33,645 nt of DNA from Euplotes cf. woodruffi 2 WChen-2021 (Eukaryota > Ciliophora > Spirotrichea > Euplotida > Euplotidae): NCBI GenBank assembly GCA_021441665.1, contig JAGYYN010025012.1, forward strand, positions 1 through 33,645. Direction: 5' to 3'. The translations under genes were made by a program, and so were the position numbers. The notes beneath the pieces are model-generated. The model ran no database searches. It saw only the letters and a list, made by a program, of their open reading frames with translations, and was not told where the DNA came from. Of the stretch, positions 31,029 through 33,645 are shown piece after piece (the stretch's first letter is position 1; each line of letters starts with the position of its first letter).

Positions 31029-32376
31029 TTACTCAATAATATCTCCTTTCGCTTCATCTTCATCAGTATCAGTGAGTACATACACATCTTGGTTATCTTG
31101 GTTGAAGTTTCTCTAAAGTGGTCAAAATTAGTTAAAAAACTGAATAAAACCGTATCATAGTGTCGTACCTTCTTTATATCGAACGTGGAAAAGATATCGA
31201 CTTTATATTGTGATCGAATGCTCCGAGATCACTCGATAAATTTGCCCACTTGCACGAGTTCGATGTTCTGGCAAAGGTCTCGATTAATGCTCTGAAATCG
31301 GTCCATTGCAGTGAAGATCTTGTGCTTTGTCTCGAGTAGTCTGTGGACAATATCTTTATATAAAAACCTCACATCTCTTAGTTTATTTGCAATATTCCTT
31401 CGCGAGCGTCCTCTGTTCTTTATTCAGATCGGACTTGGTGTAGAGCTCCTCAACGACACCGAAGTCGTTTTTAATGATGAGCTCTTCGTACTTGTACTTC
31501 GAGGAAGTCCGCAGCGTCTCCATTTCTTTATCTGAAGCTTTAGCCTGGTGTTTGTTGACGTACATGAGGACCTTACAACTTTCTGGAACGAGGTTGTCAA
31601 TAATAACTCTGATTGCGTTCTTGATGACCTTATTTTCTATCAGAGCCGGCGACGCCTAGAGTTGTGACGAAGTAATTCATAATCTGCTTCAGGTGGTTGG
31701 CCTTCGTCGTCGACTCTTCTTTAAGAGCAGCTGAGAACTCCTTGTGCCAGTAGTCCTGCGCTTCACTAAGATCTTTATGTCCTCTGTTGTCGTTGATCTC
31801 GAGATGCGCGATCTTCTTTTTATAGCTTTCAATGCATTCGGTCATCTCAGTGACTTTATTTTCGAGATCTGCTATCTTGTCTTCGAGGTTCTTGATGTAG
31901 TTGCCTTTGCGAAGTCTTGATTCTTTTGCGAGTCGTTTGTTGCGCGTTTTCCTAAATGTCTCCGGACTCAAGTCCCGCTCTCACGAAAGCCTGCGTCTAC
32001 TTTCGTGTCTGCTTGGTTTCGATATTTGAGCATTGACTTTGACTTGCATCGTCTACAGTTTTACGAGTCAAATGCAAATAGAAGATAGGTGATATCACCA
32101 GATTTAATAAAATACTTAATATAAACATGACACTTCTTAATTTATAGCAGCAACGGTTAAAATATATTCCAGATTGCTATTTTAGTCATCGATGATTGAA
32201 TACTGTTAAAATTAGGAATGTTGAACAGCTGAATGCTTACTTATGTGTTTCGCGCTTTGAATCGGCATGCTCTCACTTTTTACTAAGTGATATGGCCGAA
32301 AGCCCATATGACTCGGCTTTGGAGTAAATATTGGAAATGATTTCTCTTCCTCTGAATTCTCTATCCTGTTCAGCAT
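31029..32376 (-). CDS. bZIP transcription factor expressed through two or three +1 frameshifts
   Basis: The basic region KTRNKRLAKESRLRKGNYIK has the bZIP signature N-x7-R (N...R) with following Arg/Lys, then a short zipper of L, L and M at seven-residue spacing (KNLEDKIADLENKVTEM). Family knowledge: bZIP proteins dimerise and bind palindromic DNA in the nucleus. From ATG 32049 the frame passes AAA-TAA-G (TAA 31630-31632) and AAA-TAA-A (TAA 31383-31385), then a 56-nt intron near 31112-31167, to TAA 31029-31031: 320 aa. An upstream exon from ATG 32376 (MLNRIENSEEEKSFPIF...) with donor GTAAGC near 32264 can join, in phase, the acceptor CTGTAG near 32052; it then needs an AAG-TAG shift before the basic region. 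I extend the gene to 32376 on that basis, with 32049 as the alternative start. The long helical C-terminal part and acidic tail (LTDTDEDEAKG) fit an activation region (inference). Confidence 0.7.
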
Positions 32377-32432
32377 CTTGTTGTTTAATTATAATTAATT
32401 TAAATCTTTCGTTTATTGAATAAAATATAAAA
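32377..32432. promoter_or_regulatory. 56-bp intergenic space between two divergent starts
   Basis: If the bZIP gene starts at 32376, only these AT-rich 56 bases (TTTAATTATAATTAATTTAAAT core, and TATTGAATAA at 32414-32423) separate it from the start at 32433, so the two would share one bidirectional promoter. If it starts at 32049, the promoter region is larger. Confidence 0.35.
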
Positions 32433-33159
32433 ATGAGCGAGCAAAAGCCAATTGGAAAAATCCCGCATACTAATGCAGGTAGATCAAGCACCATGTTTGC
32501 TGTGGCCAATTCCAGCTGTGAGGAGTGTAAACGCACTCCTCAACTCGGCTCTGGAATCAAAGACCCTGCAGATCTTAAATGCCACCAGTTTACAAGACAG
32601 ACTTTGAGCAGAGAAACAGTTGAAGATACAGAGGAGTTCAACAGGACCCGAAATGAAAAAGGCGATCGCTGTTTGACTCACCAGAAAGGAAGTTCTACTT
32701 CAGAGGAAAGCAATTTTGCATCTCATTGAGAGCCCAAATGACTGAGGACGTCTATTAAACCGGAGATAGCGAGATTATAATGAGTATGATTTCACAGATG
32801 CATCAGCAAACGATTTAAAATCAAAATGTGGCATCACTGACTCATACAAGTTTACCATCGTAAACAACTCACTGCTAAATCAAGCGAGGGAGGAACTTGA
32901 AGAATACATGAATAAAAAGCGATTTAAGAAACTGAATAAATTGTTAAAGAAAGATGCAAACGCTGTTGAACACAAAAGCCCATTTAGCAGTCGGTATATT
33001 AAAAGTCAGGGTAGCTCTCTCGCTACCACTACACAATATCCACCAGATGCACAGGAGTCTTTGTTGTTAAGGAGAAACCAAAATCCGCTTGTTTCTAGAA
33101 ATTATAGAATTCCAGTTGTCACTCGGCCAAGAAGGAACTTCATGTGTCTGTTTTATTAG
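32433..33159 (+). CDS. Cys/His-containing basic protein (about 241 aa), one +1 shift at TTA-TAA
   Basis: ATG at 32433, stop TAG at 33157-33159. The first 114 codons contain paired cysteines CEEC, KCH, RCLTH and HCEPKC (two of these Cys are TGA), spaced like a possible zinc-binding fold, although no named finger fits. The frame closes at TTA-TAA-T (about 32776-32781) and resumes +1 as NEYDFTDASANDLK..., with a Lys-rich helix (EEYMNKKRFKKLNKLLKK) and a basic, Ser/Arg-rich tail. No intron; the length is divisible by three after the one skipped base. The shift codon is not AAA, so a separate explanation (two genes) is possible but leaves the second part without an ATG near its start. Function unknown. 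Confidence 0.6.
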
Positions 33160-33645
33160 CATCCCATAGCATTTTGGAGTTGTTAGCGGTGAATTAACAT
33201 CAATCAGTTATTTTTGAAAGGCAACTCCAATCGAAAAATAGGGTCATTACAGACGATCTCAAATGATATCTTTTTGATAGATAATAGATTCTATTTGACT
33301 CTCACCTACTTTTGATGGTGAAATTTCAATTTTACCAATTTAGAAAAATAGAAATTAGATAATAAAGGTAAAAAAATCGGTTTTGTCAGAGCAAAAATGT
33401 GTAAATGTTAACTCAGAATATTGATTAATAGAGAATCAGCTTTTAAATTATTATTTTTTTATTTTTCAAAATAATGAATAAGAGAATTTTAATTTATGGT
33501 TATTACATAAATCCTTCGTCATAAAGTTTTTTTAAAAAAATATTTACATATTTTTTTAATCGAGATTATGATTTTAAAAAGACTGAAATAATAATAAAAA
33601 AAGATTTTCTTTATAAATTTATCAAAATTTTACAATAAATTCATG
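33160..33645. other. AT-rich terminal region without a gene; exact E-Cbs-like word
   Basis: The 486 bases after the last stop hold no credible frame on either strand, only A/T runs. TTTCAATT at about 33322-33331 reads AATTGAAATT on the minus strand, an exact HATTGAAaHH match about 165 bp past the stop. No telomere repeat is present at the window end. Confidence 0.45.

Noticed and set aside
1-33645. Telomeric G4T4/C4A4 repeats, tRNA or rRNA genes, CRISPR arrays, transposons or viral genes
   Set aside because: Scanned by eye on both strands; no telomere repeat, cloverleaf, regular spacer array, transposase, reverse transcriptase or capsid-like protein was recognised.

Overview
The window reads as ciliate DNA of the Euplotes type. 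Two properties derived from the sequence show this. First, UGA is a sense codon for cysteine: in the cathepsin C-like gene (29082-30881), the phosphomannose isomerase gene (21026-22333) and the ribophorin I gene (3185-4558) the only interruptions are TGA codons, and several fall where the animal proteins have conserved cysteines, while TGG serves as Trp. Second, most other genes are broken by in-frame TAA or TAG, usually right after AAA, and the reading frame resumes exactly +1. This is the +1 ribosomal frameshifting (AAA-TAA / AAA-TAG) known from Euplotes. I reconstructed roughly 40 such sites. Introns are mostly 22-60 nt, GTA...TAG/CAG, with a few of 70-160 nt. Coding DNA is moderately AT-rich and the gaps are very AT-rich. 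No telomeric G4T4/C4A4 repeat is present, although about twenty genes lie on both strands, so this looks like germline (micronuclear) DNA or an unusually long chromosome rather than ordinary gene-sized macronuclear molecules. That last step is inference.

Layout. 1-2927: two minus-strand genes for lysine-rich/coiled-coil proteins, the first running off the left edge. 3185-4558: OST1/ribophorin I. 4873-7524 (+) and 7652-10083 (-): two large convergent coiled-coil genes, with an inverted pair of chromosome-breakage-like motifs between them. 10232-12506 (-): a MORN-repeat protein needing four +1 shifts. 12619-15242 (+): two coiled-coil/Ser-rich genes, possibly one. 15475-17358 (-): two small helical proteins. 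17656-20657 (-): a very large coiled-coil gene with an unsettled 5' end. 21026-22333 (-): phosphomannose isomerase. 22673-24851 (-): Ser/Asn-rich protein. 25090-26874 (+): an unknown basic protein and a tiny gene. 27191-28694 (-): a disordered, frameshift-rich gene. 29082-30881 (+): secreted cathepsin C. 31029-32376 (-): a bZIP transcription factor. 32433-33159 (+): a Cys/His-containing protein.

How they fit together. OST1 and MPI both serve protein N-glycosylation (ER oligosaccharyl transfer and mannose supply), and cathepsin C is a secretory/lysosomal protease. Most of the rest look like structural coiled-coil or scaffold proteins, plausibly cortical or ciliary, plus one DNA-binding regulator. 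The three widely conserved enzymes contain neither introns nor frameshifts, whereas nearly every lineage-specific gene contains one or both.

Limits. Joins were made by eye from frame, phase and GT...AG signals. Confidence is high for the three enzymes, the MORN gene, gene 549-2927, gene 7652-10083 and the bZIP domain. It is lower for 5' ends and for the middle of gene 27191-28694.
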